From Stereocaulon alpinum (taxonomy: Eukaryota > Ascomycota > Lecanoromycetes > Lecanorales > Stereocaulaceae): 40,523 bases of DNA. Shown here piece by piece: positions 10,300 through 21,280 of this stretch. The stretch spans positions 1 to 40,523 of the forward strand of contig JAEUBA010000158.1 in the NCBI GenBank assembly GCA_018257865.1, written 5' to 3'. The number at the start of each line of letters is the position of its first letter. Within the stretch, counting starts at the first letter, position 1. The position numbers and the translations under genes were made by a program. The notes below the pieces were generated by a model. It ran no database searches. It saw only the letters and a list, made by a program, of their open reading frames with translations, and was not told where the DNA came from.

Positions 10300-13200
10300 C
10301 TTATAGACTTATAAGGTCGTCCTCGTTTCCGCCTTTTAGGCGTTCCGGCTGGTATAGCTGCTTTAACCTAATATCTTAGTATACCAGCTTCAGCCTAATC
10401 TCTGCTTCGTAGACTAGCCTTATATTCTTCGACTAGTACTATAGTATTAGTAAGCTGATCTACCGTCCTCCACTTATTAAACTATACTTCGAAACCTTCC
10501 TATCTTACTAAGTACTATATAACTATCTTTCTACCTTTGCGTACCATACGCTTATTCAAAAGCCTTTTAATATAGTAGGACTTCTATTTATCGGTGTCTC
10601 CTTTAATAAAGACTAAAGGAGGATATATAGGTTATTCCCTACTAAAGGGATTAGCTACGGTAGTAGGTACTAGTTCTAACTGAGCTATAGTAAAGATATT
10701 ATAGATCTTCTAATACTTAGGGATATTAAGGCGGTAAGCTAGGCGGCCGACTCGATCTAAGATTTTAAAAGGACTAGTGTACTATTAACTATATTTTCTT
10801 CCGGTAATAGCAGTAGTAGGAATATCGTATCCTTTATAAAGGCGTAGAAGCACTTTATTACTAGGCTTTATAAATATTAGTTGGTATTTCCTATTATAGT
10901 AGTACTTTTATGTTATAGTAGCGAAGGTAATTATATCTACAGCTTCCTTCCTAGCGACTACCTTTATATCGAAATCTCCTTTTTTATAACTAACCTTAAT
11001 AAGGTCTAGAGCTTGATTGGGCTTAAATCTATAGGTAATATTATAGGGAGTTCTTCCAGTAGTCGTTAATAATAATCTATTAAGCCTAGCTTATAACTTA
11101 GGTAGTACTTCCGGCTAGGCGGTAGGGTCTTTTAATATATAGATATAATATCGCAGAGCTATTTCGACTATCTAATTAGTCCTCTCGCTTATTCTATCGG
11201 TTTGCGGGTGATATACTATAGAGTATAGTAGCTTAATATAAAGCTATTTAAATAACTCCTTTTAGAAGTCTAAGAGAAACTTCGGATCTCTATTAGAGAT
11301 AATAGCCTTTAGGAGTCCCCAGTTAATTAGGAGTAATTACTAAAGTAAATAGTCTACCTAATCCTTAGCAGTAAAAGTCGTTTTACCGGTAAGGAGCGTA
11401 ATAAGTTTACTAAACTTATAGGTAACTATTATAATATAGTCCTATCTAGCCCTGCTAAGTAGTAACCTTAGGATAAAATCTATTACTAGCGTATAGAAAG
11501 GTACCGGTGGGGAGTTAATAATTTATATACTACCGTACGGGAGATATCGGCGTGTCTGAAAGACTTAATACTACGGATAATACTATAGGTATTCTCGTAG
11601 CAGCTTAGATAGTCTACGAACGTACTATAATAAGGAGATACGTTCGTAGTATCTAGCGAAGCTTAGGTAACCGTCTCTATACCTAACTTCGAGAATATCA
11701 GCTACTACTAATAACGGAATATAGAGTCGTCGGTAACCTATAGCCTTATCGATATAGTAGATTAGGAACTCTAATAACGAGGTTATCTCCTTTTCGAAGC
11801 GTAGCTTCGCTGCGTTTTTACTAAGTTATTTATTAGTGCAAATTTGCTCTTTAATACGCTTCCAGCCTAAGTTAGTATTATATCCTTTTAGGATTCTATT
11901 CCTAAAGTCTTCGCTTATTTCTATAAGGGTGGCGGCGTACTAATAGACGGGTATAACGTTAGAGGAGGCGCAGTATAAGGTATTAAGCTTAGACTAATCT
12001 AAAGTATAGTTCGTTTTATTTAAACTTACTAGGCGAGAGAGGGTATTAGGAATAATATTCTCCTTTCCTAGCTTATACTTAATATCTAGGTCGAAGCGCT
12101 AGAAGAATTTAGAGGTATAGATAAGGCGTAGGTTTATTTTCTACGCCGCTAAAGTATTAAGAGTCTTCTACGTTATAATTTCTATAGTTACTAAATAGTT
12201 AGTTAGGATATAAGTTATTATTAATTCTACTATATATTAGACCTTCTTAAGAACCTAGACTAGTCTAGCTACCTCTAGTTTAGTAGGCTAATAAGACCTT
12301 TCTGTAGCGGTAAGTAGCCTGCTAAGGAAGAGTATAGGCCTAACCTTTCTATCGATAAGGTAGTATACGTAGGCGCCGAATCCGAATTCTTTTAAGGCGT
12401 CTATATCGATATAGAGGTAGCTTTTACTATTAAAATAGACTAGGGTAGTAGGCCTTAATAGAAGCTCCTATAGCGTGTTAAATACTTTTTGTTCTATAGG
12501 TGTAGGTAGGCCTAGCTGAGTGCAGCGTGTGTAGGATCGACGAGGATTTCCTTTCCCTAAAGGTGATTTCTTTAACAGCGCCGTTTTCCGCTCCTGTAAG
12601 AGCTAGCTAACCTAAGCGTAGCGAGGGATATAATTTCGTAAGTATCCTATTAACCTAAGGTATATTTCGAGGGTACTTAGCGTTAATAGGAACTTCAGCT
12701 TTAAGATCGCTTCCAGCTTCTCTTTAGCTATAGAAAGTCTAAGTAAGTCTACTCGCTACCTAAGTAGTTTTACTAAGGGGTAGCTAATATAGGACTTCGT
12801 AGGCTTAACCGAAATTCCTTTCTCTAGGAATAAAGCGAAAACCTTATAGAGGTATTCTTTATACTCCTTAAGAGTTTTCGAAGTAATTATAATATTATTA
12901 ACGTAAGCTCTTGCGAAGCTACGGTAGGGTCGAAGTACTCTATTAATCTCTTATTAAACGTAGGCTATCGATCCTTTATAACCTATTACTAGTATATAGA
13001 AGGTCTCTTATCCTCGATACGTAATAACTATTAGATAATATCTATATTCTAGCTATATACGCTATTGGTAGAAGAACGAAGTATAGTTAATAACTGTAAT
13101 ATACTAATATCCTAAGACTATTATAATGATATCGCTTTAGAGGGGAAGTAGGTAAGTATTAGGCTATATTATATTATTAAGCTTTCGAATATCTACTACT

Positions 13201-14480
13201 ACCCTACCCTTACGTTCGCCGTTAGCTAAGGTATACTAGACTATAAAGATAGGGTAGCTAAATAGCGTTAATTTAGCAGTCTACTTAAGTCTCCCTTAGT
13301 TATATAGCTTATTAAACGTTTTATTAATAACCTTTCTATCCTTTTCGCTGAGGGGGTAGGTTTTAGCGGAGCTATTAACCTTTTCTTCCTATCCTAGCTT
13401 AAGTAGGATCCTTATCTAATAATCTTAGGGAATATTAACGAATCTAGAGTCTTCCTAGAGCTTAGGATACGAAGCGACTACTTATACTAGCTGAATTATA
13501 GTAGGGTTATAAGGAGAGCTATATATAGTAATACTATTAGGTAGTATAGTTTCGGTAGGCTTCGCTTTAACTATAGTAGCCTCCGGCGGTACCGTCTTAA
13601 CTAAAGCAGCTATACTTACTAAAGCTAGGTAAGCGGTAGTAGCCTTTAGCACTTACTAAGTCTATCCGTATTATCGATACTTCTTCGGAGGCTTCGCAGC
13701 CAACTCTGCTACTTCTAGGGTAGCGAGGTAATAATTATTATAAGGCAATTTAGTAATATAGCCTAGACGAGTCTTCTTCGTAACTAATATAGGTATAGAG
13801 GACTCGTTTCTAGCTAGGATTAAGTCGACGGAAGAGTCTATAATATAAGTATAGAGCGTTAATTTAGACTAATTTAGCTTAAAGAGTAAGTCTCGCTCTA
13901 AGAGTTCTATATAATAGTTTACTAAAATTATTACTTATTCACCTAGTTTAACTAGTATATTATTCGTTACCTTTACTACCCTTCGGACTCTAGTACCTTA
14001 TAGCTTAATATTAACTAGAATTCGTATATTATAACTCGTAACGTAGGCGTGCCGTTTTATTATAATAATATTAATTCCTTCAGGTCCTATCGTATCTATT
14101 CTAATTAATATATTAGCTCTTAGGTTATCAACTAGGTATATATTAACTATAATTTCGGTAAGTATAGGCTCGCTGATATTAGACTTCCTAGGTAGGAGGA
14201 GAGGTATTCGTACGTACTTCGTAATAGAGTATTAAGTCTCGCTGATACCTTTAACCGTCGATGGACTTTCTATAGTTATAATTTCAGCGTAGGGTATCTA
14301 TACTTTTAGAAAACGCCTATTACCTAGGGTGATAGGACAACCGGTGTCTAGATATACCTCTTAGGGAATACCTTCTTATATATACTAGACTATAGCTATG
14401 ATATAATACCAATTTCGAAAGCTAGTACCGGTAACACGTTCGGTATAATCGACTTTCGATCGGATAATACGAGGAGTAGA
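10300..14480 (-). pseudogene. Element C pol: protease, RT, RNase H, integrase, chromodomain-like end
   Basis: Read on the - strand from high to low coordinate. Protease: VYLDTGCP near 14335-14360. Reverse transcriptase: about 13450-12600, active-site box at 12891-12908 reading AYVNNI (YVDD with Asp-to-Asn changes), then EKGISVKPTKS and NYIPRY-type residues. RNase H starts at about 12440 with YIDIDALKEFGFGAYVY, unusually well preserved. Integrase: first Asp in LVIDFIL near 11470, second Asp mutated to Asn in ISNRDPKF near 11280-11310, Glu in YHPQTD..SERTN near 11190-11215. A GPFKILDRVGRLAYRL block (about 10730-10775) precedes a region (about 10480-10640) resembling the chromodomain end of fungal chromoviruses. 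TAG stops replace Gln/Trp throughout. Polyprotein shares frame with the gag finger. Confidence 0.88.
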
Positions 14481-16430
14481 CTTCAGTTCCTCTAAAGCGG
14501 TATAGTAAACCTCGCGGTTAAGGGGTACCTTAGCTTTATACTTTACTTCCGCCTTATACTTCCGGTGCTCGTCTCTTAGGTGTTAGTAGAGCTTATTTCT
14601 AGACGCGAATATCTGCTTATATCTTTAATATATCTTATCTACGGGACCTATAAAGAAGCTATAAGTCTCTTCTTCTATCTTAAACTAATCCTTAGGAGGT
14701 TTATTATTATAATACTCGAAGTCCTATAGCTCTTCGGATTCTTCGGCGGGGGCGTAGCTGCTATATTCGTTGTTATTTTTATCTCTATAATATACCCTAG
14801 TAGCTTTCAGCTGGAAGTTATTTCGACTCCTATTACTAAAGTTTTAGTAAGGCCTTCCGTTTCCGGCGTAGGAGTTTTTACTTTAGAAAGGCTTTAATTA
14901 GAAAGGTTTTAACTAGTACTGCGGTCTCGCTGAATTTAACCCGCTTACTTATCCTCCAGCTATCTATAGAGGCTGTCGTAGGGCTAGTAGACTTTCTCTT
15001 AGAGAGTATTAGTTTTAGGACGAGTACTATAGTTATTTATTAGCTTAATAGTTCGAATTTCTATAGTTACCGCTACTATAGCTATTAGAGTAGCTTTAAT
15101 AAGGCTGCTACTAGTCGCTTCGTTAGAAGGGCGCCGAAGAATACTAAGGCTTAGAAAATCCTCCTTAACGAGCAGTATACTAACTAGATTATCCGCCTTT
15201 ATTAATAGCCTTATTTACGACTCTTCGAGTCGCTTTATCCTCTTCTACCGCAAGCTTATACTAAATATATTATTTAGTATCGAGCTGTTCTAGGAATATA
15301 TGTATAGACGTATTTACTATAGGCTAGGGAATAGTATTTCGGAAGCTAGGTGCTAGGTTATTCTAGGCTACTATTAGCTAAGCACTTCCTAGATCTACTG
15401 CTCGTATATAACGAAAAATCGACTATACGAATTCCCTAGGGTCCGTATTACTTAGGGTATCGCTTATTATAAACTTCTCTAAGTATATTAATTTAACTGC
15501 TTTACCGGTATCTTCTTTAAAATATCGAATTAAGAGCTTTATCTATTATTTAAGATTTGCCGTTTCTAATACGACTCGCTCGAATTCTAATAATTCTGCA
15601 GTATACTATATTATCGCAGTGCCTTTTAGGTAGCTGAGAATAACTTTTAAGACCTATTCTTTATTAAACCGTCTCTTTATTTCCTTAAGTCTATCGATAA
15701 AGATAAATACGTCTTAGAATATTATATACTTATCTCTAATAACTAGACCGTCTCCTTCTACTCTAGGATTAAAGAAGCTAATATCGTTAGGACGTAAAGG
15801 TATAGGGCGTATAGGCAGTGCTTCGGCCTACTAGGGTATAGGAGCACTACCGCTACCGCTTAGGGGGCGGTTATTAGGGCTACTGCGGAGTAGAGACTGC
15901 AGTGCTCTCTATTATTATTTAGTAAATCCGGTATTATTAAAGTTGCTAGGGTCTAGCTAAACCGGCGGGGGTTAGTATATACTAGTATTACTAGTACGGC
16001 GTTCTTAAGATATTCCTACTAGAGGGGTATCTCAAATAATCTCCTCTATAGTAGCTGACTCGCAGCGAGAGCTGATAGGCGGGGTAATTACGAGGTAGCG
16101 TATATACTCCTCGAATAATTTAACGTTAGTATAGAGCGAGGCTTTATCAACTATCTACCTAGGATCCTAGGCTACTAGGGCGGTATCTTCTACTACGGAG
16201 CTTTCTTAAGAAGCTGCTGTAGAACCCGTATAAGTAGTTCTTTTTATAGGTACTTATAGAGGTATATTCGCTAGCCTAGTATAGCTAGACGTAATATATA
16301 TTATAATAATACGAAGACTTTTAGAAATAATACTAGCGTAATTATAGCTACTTTTAAGGAAAGATTCCAACTAGTACGCAGTAAGTATAGTATTCGGGTT
16401 AAGGTCTAACGCTTATAATAATAATAACGA
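14481..16430 (-). pseudogene. Element C gag with C2H2-like finger, RIP-inactivated
   Basis: Structural precursor of the particle. From about 16430 the - strand frame reads an N-terminal region (NPNTILTAYQLESFL), then a Gag core about 15800-15250 with DPREFVQSIFRYIRAVDLG. A Ser/Tyr/Gln-rich linker follows. A C2H2-like finger at about 14555-14622 reads FASRNKLY then HLRDEHRKY; the two Cys positions are not clearly preserved. The frame runs without shift into the protease. This gag type, with a DNA-binding-style finger instead of a CCHC knuckle, occurs in one group of fungal gypsy polyproteins (family knowledge, not searched). Start codon not assigned. Confidence 0.75.
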
Positions 16431-16502
16431 AGGCGATAGGGAAGCTAGCTTTTCAACTTCTTTATAAGAATAATACTATAATCACGAGGAAAGACAGCTG
16501 CT

Positions 16503-16632
16503 GAGAATAACTAACAGTTATAGAGAATAACTAACAGTTATAGAGAATAACTAACAGTTATAGAGAATAACTAACAGTTATAGAGAATAACTAACAGTTA
16601 TAGAGAATAACTAACAGTTATAGAGAATAACT
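16503..16632 (-). repeat. 20-bp tandem repeat in the 5' leader of element C
   Basis: Six near-perfect copies of GAGAATAACTAACAGTTATA, starting at 16503, 16523, 16543, 16563, 16583 and 16603, then a degenerate seventh. CTAACAGTTA is partly palindromic. The units keep CpA (AACAG) and are nearly identical although the surroundings are RIP-mutated, so the array may have expanded recently. It lies between the 5' LTR (17184-17336) and gag. Confidence 0.95.
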
Positions 16633-17183
16633 AAGAATTAAGGTAGGGGAATTATAATAGAAAGCGATAGTTGCTTCCTTATTTTACCTAAAGACGTAAT
16701 TTCCGATCCTTAGGTCGGAAGCTTTAGATCCTTAGATCGGAAGGTACTATATACTTCCGATCTCACAGATAAAGCGAATTAAGGCTTTGATTACTTAATT
16801 ACCTAAGATAACCTAGTATAGTCTTACTTTTATATAGTATTTGCAGTCTCCGTAGTCTAGTAGTAGGGTTCTGCGAGTAGTAGACCGTAGGTTATTAAGA
16901 CGAGTTAACGGTACTTTAGCTTAGTCTAAGCTTTATAGCTATAGCGTAATTAGAGTAGGGTATCAACTTTATACTAGTTAATATTAGTTACGGAATTAAG
17001 TCGTTAAGCTTAGAGGGTTTAGCGGAGGACTAGTATTACTACTAGGTAGCTGGTATTACTGCTGAGCAGCTGGTGTAGACTATCGGAGTAGAAGGCTAGT
17101 ATAGAAGGCTAGTAGCAGGATTATACTACAGCTGTAATAGATAGTGCTGCTTATAGCTTATACCTAACCCGTTGCTACTATTT
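16633..17183 (-). other. 5' leader of element C, including a hairpin-rich block
   Basis: No gene seen. At about 16698-16767 the octamer TTCCGATC and its complement GATCGGAA (or GGTCGGAA) alternate several times, giving potential stem-loops. A CGTTGC/GCAACG inverted repeat (17170-17175, 17185-17190) straddles the LTR border, where the primer-binding site is expected; the primer tRNA was not identified. The leader also has retained CpA/TpG around 17000-17180. Confidence 0.6.
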
Positions 17184-17336
17184 TGCAACGTTATAGTAAG
17201 AATTAGTATGTAATGAATTAGTTGTTAAGTCTAATTCTATATACAAGAGCTATTTCAGATATGTGCTAAGGTAAGCCTCAGCCCTAGCCCTAGGCCATTA
17301 TAGTATAATACAATAGTATAAGGCTATATTATGACA
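17184..17336 (-). repeat. 5' LTR of element C
   Basis: Same 153-bp length as 9999-10151, starting TGCAACG and ending ATGACA on the + strand, followed directly by the duplication GAACG. It keeps TGACA where the other copy has TAACA. Confidence 0.95.
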
Positions 17337-17341
17337 GAACG

Positions 17342-18146
17342 CCTCCGATATCTTAAAGATACTAGACTAGCGTTTTTTTAATTATAACTATATCTAGTCT
17401 ACCTACCTTATATATTATAAGCTCGAAATAGGATTAATAACCTATAACGATTTCCGGATTAAATTTACCTAGCTCGCAACTATAGGAAAAATTAATATAA
17501 AGCGCTAGTTTAAGGATCTATATAAGAAAATCTCCCCCGCCCTAAAAAGGGATATCCGTACTGAGAAATATAAGATAAATAAGGACTATACTACCCTTAA
17601 TAAGTTCCTCGCAGTCGCTAATCGGGAGATATATAATATTAGAGCTAAAGAAGCTGCTATAAAGCCTTATATAAATACTAACCCTTATAGTATCCTTAAG
17701 ATAAGGAGCTGGCGAGCCCCTTTACCTACTCTAATCCCTTATACGGACCGCTAAGTTACCTTTAGAGGTATAACTACCCGCTCCCTATCTAATACCTATA
17801 AAGAGGAATATTATAAGGAGGAGCGTCTTATATTGAAGGATAAGCTGAAGTATTTCTATTATAATAAGGAAGGCTACTTCGCCGCCGAATACCCTAAGCG
17901 TCTTTATAAAGCAGTATAAGAAGTCGCTAGCGAAGATGAGGACGTTAGAGATACTAGAGAAGTTAAGGAGTTATTAGATTCGGAAAACTAGCTATCCTTA
18001 GGGAAGTCGCCCCTAAGGACCTACTATTCTTATTATCCGTAAAATTCTATAATCCCTTTAGCAGGCGTTTATTTATATATCCTATTACCTTAATAGCTTA
18101 GGATAAGGAATATAAATTAAAAGCTCTTATTAATACTAGTGCTACT
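17342..18146 (+). pseudogene. Gypsy copy B1: gag C-terminal half and start of protease (part 3 of 3)
   Basis: It aligns with B2 gag (about 21885-22330). The Gag core contains FFNYN, YKLEIG-like and KISPALKR-type blocks. A CCHC knuckle at about 17848-17895 reads YFYYNKEGYFAAEYP with Cys/His seen as Tyr. An acidic linker (EDEDVRD) follows. At about 18120-18145 a protease motif reads ALINTSATN (DTGA with RIP changes) in the frame one base back from gag. The C-terminal part differs from B2, so B1 is a related subfamily, not the same element. LINE copy 2 cuts it just after the protease Asp. Confidence 0.8.
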
Positions 18147-19432
18147 AATTAATTGATTGATTTATACGCCTATTCTAGTATCTATATATACTAATAAGGG
18201 TATTCTCTTATATTATTAGGAAATCTAGGGGGGTTAAAGGCCCTCTAGACGTAAAAGAAACCTTTCTAAAGTCGCCCCTTCTAGCTAAAAACTTTCGCTT
18301 ATTAGCTTACTTATTATTCTACTCCGCCTATCTAACCTTACTACTAGGCTCTATAATACTAATAATAATAATCTCTGCTACCCTAATAGGCCTTATAATA
18401 CTCTAGTAGCTCCGCTACCTTTAGCTTCTACTTACGCTTAGGCTTCTTTATCTTTAGGGTTTTTATTACTAGTTCTACTCTAATAGGGAGTTTAGACTAA
18501 GAGAGCTATTCCTTAGTAAGTTAATACTATATTAGGAATCCTAACCTAACTAGTTATCTTATAGCTACTCTTATACTAGTAACCTTAGCTAGTATAATCC
18601 TAATATTATAAGTCTCTACCTCTTTAATAAGCTCCCTTTAAGTATCGCTAAGCTTTAGGTAGTATAGGAGAATATACTTTATATCCTAATTCCTCTATCT
18701 ATAACTATAGCAGGTACTGCGGACCCCTAGTACTTTCGCCTTATAAAGGAAGTAGTTAAACCTATTCTTCCTACTTTAAAGTTAGACTACTATCGAGCTT
18801 TCTACCTTCCTAAGCTTTAGGTAGTAGTTATACCTTCCTTTAAATAATAGTTTATTCTATATAGGTATATAAGAGTGCTTAGGGATAGTATCCTTATATA
18901 CCTCCTACTACTTAATCTACTTTACTATTACTTAGCCTTATATCTTCTTAACTAAGACGCCTACGTTTTAATACTCCTTAATATCCGTTTTTAGGTTATA
19001 CTAATATACCTTCCTCCTTATTACTATTACTACTTAATTCTAATCCTTCGCCTTAAGCTCCTATAGGGCCTATTCTTCCTTTTCTAATAATAGGGTTAGG
19101 CGTATTAGGCGCGCCTTTCCTCTCCTTCCCTATAGTCTCCTACGGATTAAGCGGTTACCTTCGATTATTAAGGGGTATACTCCCCTTAGTACCTAGTATC
19201 TTATAACTAGGGCGTCTAGATAGGTTTAGATAGGTATAATAACTACCTCCGCTTCTAAGACTTAGACTAGTATTACCTTATATACTCTAAGTACTATCTA
19301 TAGGCAGTCGTTCTATATTATCGCGAGCGTCTTAACGTGCTTTTCTACGGCTCCCCGCCCCCCGGTAGGGGTATACTATATCGGAGCGGCGAATATAAGT
19401 ATAGGCCTTACCGCTATACTATATACCTTCCT
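18147..19432 (-). mobile_element. 5'-truncated LINE copy 2 (Tad-like family)
   Basis: About 1,286 bp co-linear with 29782-31065 of the longest LINE copy. It covers the 3' end and the region after the reverse transcriptase, and starts with the same TAATTGATTGATTTATACGC-type tail. It interrupts B1 at the protease. Unlike copy 1 I could not settle an exact target duplication: ACTAAT on the left and ACTTAAT shortly after 19432 are the best candidates. 5' truncation is usual for LINE insertions. No reverse transcriptase active site is included. Confidence 0.8.
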
Positions 19433-20365
19433 ATATATCTATATATACTTAATTCGTAAAAAAGCCTATAAATTTATAGAGAACTAAAATATTTATAAGA
19501 TTTATACTTAAAAGAATTATCTATATATAGTCTTTAGTAAACCCTAGTATCTTTATAAATTTCCTAAACCGCTAGTAGAGAAGTACGCTAGTATACCTAA
19601 TCTAAAGCTTATTAAAAAGCTAAGGGCGGAATTATAAGCCTATAATATAGACGAATATTTACTACTAGTAACTAAGGAGTAGTACTACTAAAAAGCTCTA
19701 AAGCTTAGATATAAGTTAAATATACTAAAGGCTTCTAATATCCTTACTACTAGAATAGGGTAGCGACTATATAGTCCCGTCTATATAAAGCTTAGGGAGG
19801 TAATCCGCTAATATATTATCTTAGGTATAGAACTAATCCTTACTAGTATAAAAACCCCTACTAGAGTAGGGCGGTAGCGACCTTTTTAGACGGTAATAGA
19901 TATATTTTAGAACGCTCGTAGGAATAAGGAGCCTAATATATTTTAGGATTAGCTAGATAATAAGCTTAGGCCTAAGTCTAATAATAAGATCTATTCGGAG
20001 GCGGCGGATTTTAAGGCGGTAGGGGGTAAGGAGGCTCTCTAAGATATACTTAAATAAAGTATTAGATTTAAAAAGTATTATAATTAATTTTTTTAGCTAT
20101 ATTACTTACGTAATTACCTTAAGTAATTATATTAAGTAACGAAAAAATAGTATATTTCTAAACGACTAATTAACTAATTATATATAATAGATTAATAAGA
20201 TATCCTTATTTCCTTTTTTACCCTCTTTATAGGGACCCTTCTTAAGGTCCCTATATATTTTTAATATATAGGGATATTATAGTATTATCTTTAGACCTTA
20301 CTATCGGTAAGGTACTATTTTCGATTTTTTAGCTTAGTAGGCAAAGTAGGCGGGCTAACCCTTAC
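19433..20365 (+). other. Unassigned relic after LINE copy 2
   Basis: No family recognised. Right of the LINE the sequence TAATTCGTAAAAAAG could continue the B1 protease (FVKK). From about 19480 to 20060 a different + frame can be read with only TAG stops (YKFPKPLVEKYAS, then a basic Lys/Arg-rich segment), which may be a mutated accessory or spacer region. From 20060 to 20340 it is very AT-rich with T and A runs. Reading through TAG in RIP DNA is permissive, so the frame is weak evidence. Confidence 0.3.
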
Positions 20366-20368
20366 AGC

Positions 20369-20455
20369 GTACCTATAAGGGAGGAACTCCGAGCTAGAGC
20401 CCCTACCCCTAGGCCACGTAGAAGAGGTAAAAGTTAAGGATATCGGGTCCGATAC
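20369..20455 (+). repeat. Copy 1 of a small dispersed repeat (see 27356-27456)
   Basis: From ATAAGGGAGGAACTC to ATATCGGGTCCGATAC it matches 27380-27456. It ends in the right arm of the 16-bp inverted repeat in less mutated form; the left arm is missing here. The downstream sequence to about 20620 is C/T-rich with no gene seen. Confidence 0.75.
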
Positions 20456-20621
20456 CTAGAAGTCCCCCTATTAGGGCCCTTATAGCGTATCTACCCCTTA
20501 TAACTATTCCCCCCCTTAAGGGACTCGCCCCTAAGGACTACTAATAGTATAAGTTAAACTTCCCCTAGATTAACACCGCTTAGCGAGAGTTATCAGGTCG
20601 TAAGGCCCCTATAGGGCGCTT

Positions 20622-20686
20622 TACTAGGGCCTAGTTAAAGCCCCCGTAGAGTACCTCTAAGCTAGCTAATCTACGCGGTTACTTAC
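20622..20686 (+). repeat. Minisatellite unit at the left edge of B2
   Basis: The stretch with CCTAGTTAAAGCCC, CCTCTAAGCTAGCTAAT and GCGGTTACTTAC recurs twice after B2 (27150-27208 and about 27209-27284). B2 therefore inserted into an array of about 65-75-bp units, at the CTTAC of this unit. Confidence 0.75.
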
Positions 20687-20959
20687 TATTACGATCCTAA
20701 TCTAGAGGCCCTACTACTAGTATAGAGGTGGCGTATTAGTATAGAGATAGCTTAGTATACTAGTTAATACGGTTCCCGGATAGGGACTAGCGGCGAGCTA
20801 GCCTTAGGGGTATTTAGGCTTATAAGCTTACTAGCTCTTTCCTTTCTTCTTCGTCCTATTTTCTAGATACTAAGCGTAGCCTATTAGCTAAATCCTAATA
20901 TAAGGTAGTTTTCTTTAAAGCTGCCTTCTCCTACGATTACCTTTAGGCGAGCTATAATA
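20687..20959 (+). repeat. 5' LTR of B2
   Basis: 273 bp, TATTACGATC to CTATAATA. Versus the 3' copy I saw only transitions, in clusters such as 20687-20697 and around 20792-20802, and at the last bases (CTATAATA versus CCGTAACA). Confidence 0.95.
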
Positions 20960-21280
20960 TAAAATAGGACTAATACCCCCTTCGCTATAAAGCGTTATAT
21001 CTTACCTATTCTTTTAGACTAAGGCTAAGCTTAGTAAGCTACCTATTAATAAAGAGTACTATCTACTTAATAAGTAGGTACCTACTAATTAAATAATTAG
21101 TATATCTTAAAGAAAGCTAGATTTATATTTTTTTAAAACCCCTAACTACTTTCGCGTTAATACCTATACTCGAAAAACTCTAATAATACGCGTAATACTA
21201 TACTCGTATACCCCCTTATAAGAGTATACGCTAAAGCGTACCCCCTAACCGGCTAGGATTTCTATCTACCTTAAGGAGTT
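20960..21280 (+). other. Leader of B2
   Basis: Between the 5' LTR and gag, holding the expected primer-binding site directly after 20959; the tRNA is not identifiable after RIP. An inverted motif occurs near 21047-21090 (AAGTAGGTACCTACT-like). No gene seen. Confidence 0.5.

Larger units (their letters stand above)
9999..17336 (-). mobile_element. Complete gypsy retrotransposon C, minus strand
   Basis: A 7,338-bp element with 153-bp LTRs (9999-10151 and 17184-17336), flanked by the 5-bp duplication GAACG (9994-9998 and 17337-17341). Proteins read on the - strand in the order gag, C2H2-like finger, protease, reverse transcriptase, RNase H, integrase, then a chromodomain-like region; a GGGGG purine run lies next to the LTR at 10151. 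Gag finger and protease are in one frame, so a single polyprotein is likely. It sits within B1 gag. It is RIP-mutated and dead, but its LTRs differ at only six positions. Confidence 0.95.

Noticed and set aside
16503..16632. CRISPR-like array
   Set aside because: The 20-bp units are directly adjacent without spacers, in a fungal retrotransposon leader; it is a plain tandem repeat.
17170..17190. Self-priming signal in element C
   Set aside because: The CGTTGC/GCAACG pair joins the LTR end to the primer site rather than the RNA 5' end to it, so it does not fit Tf1-type self-priming; kept only as a hairpin.
18147..18975. Long + strand frame through LINE copies 1-3 as a gypsy protease-linker gene
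   Set aside because: At first the + frame seemed to continue the B1 protease, and it recurs in three copies. Copy 1 is bounded by a 14-bp duplication typical of LINE insertion, and copy 3 is co-linear with a - strand LINE reverse transcriptase, so the + frame is a by-product of low TAA density.
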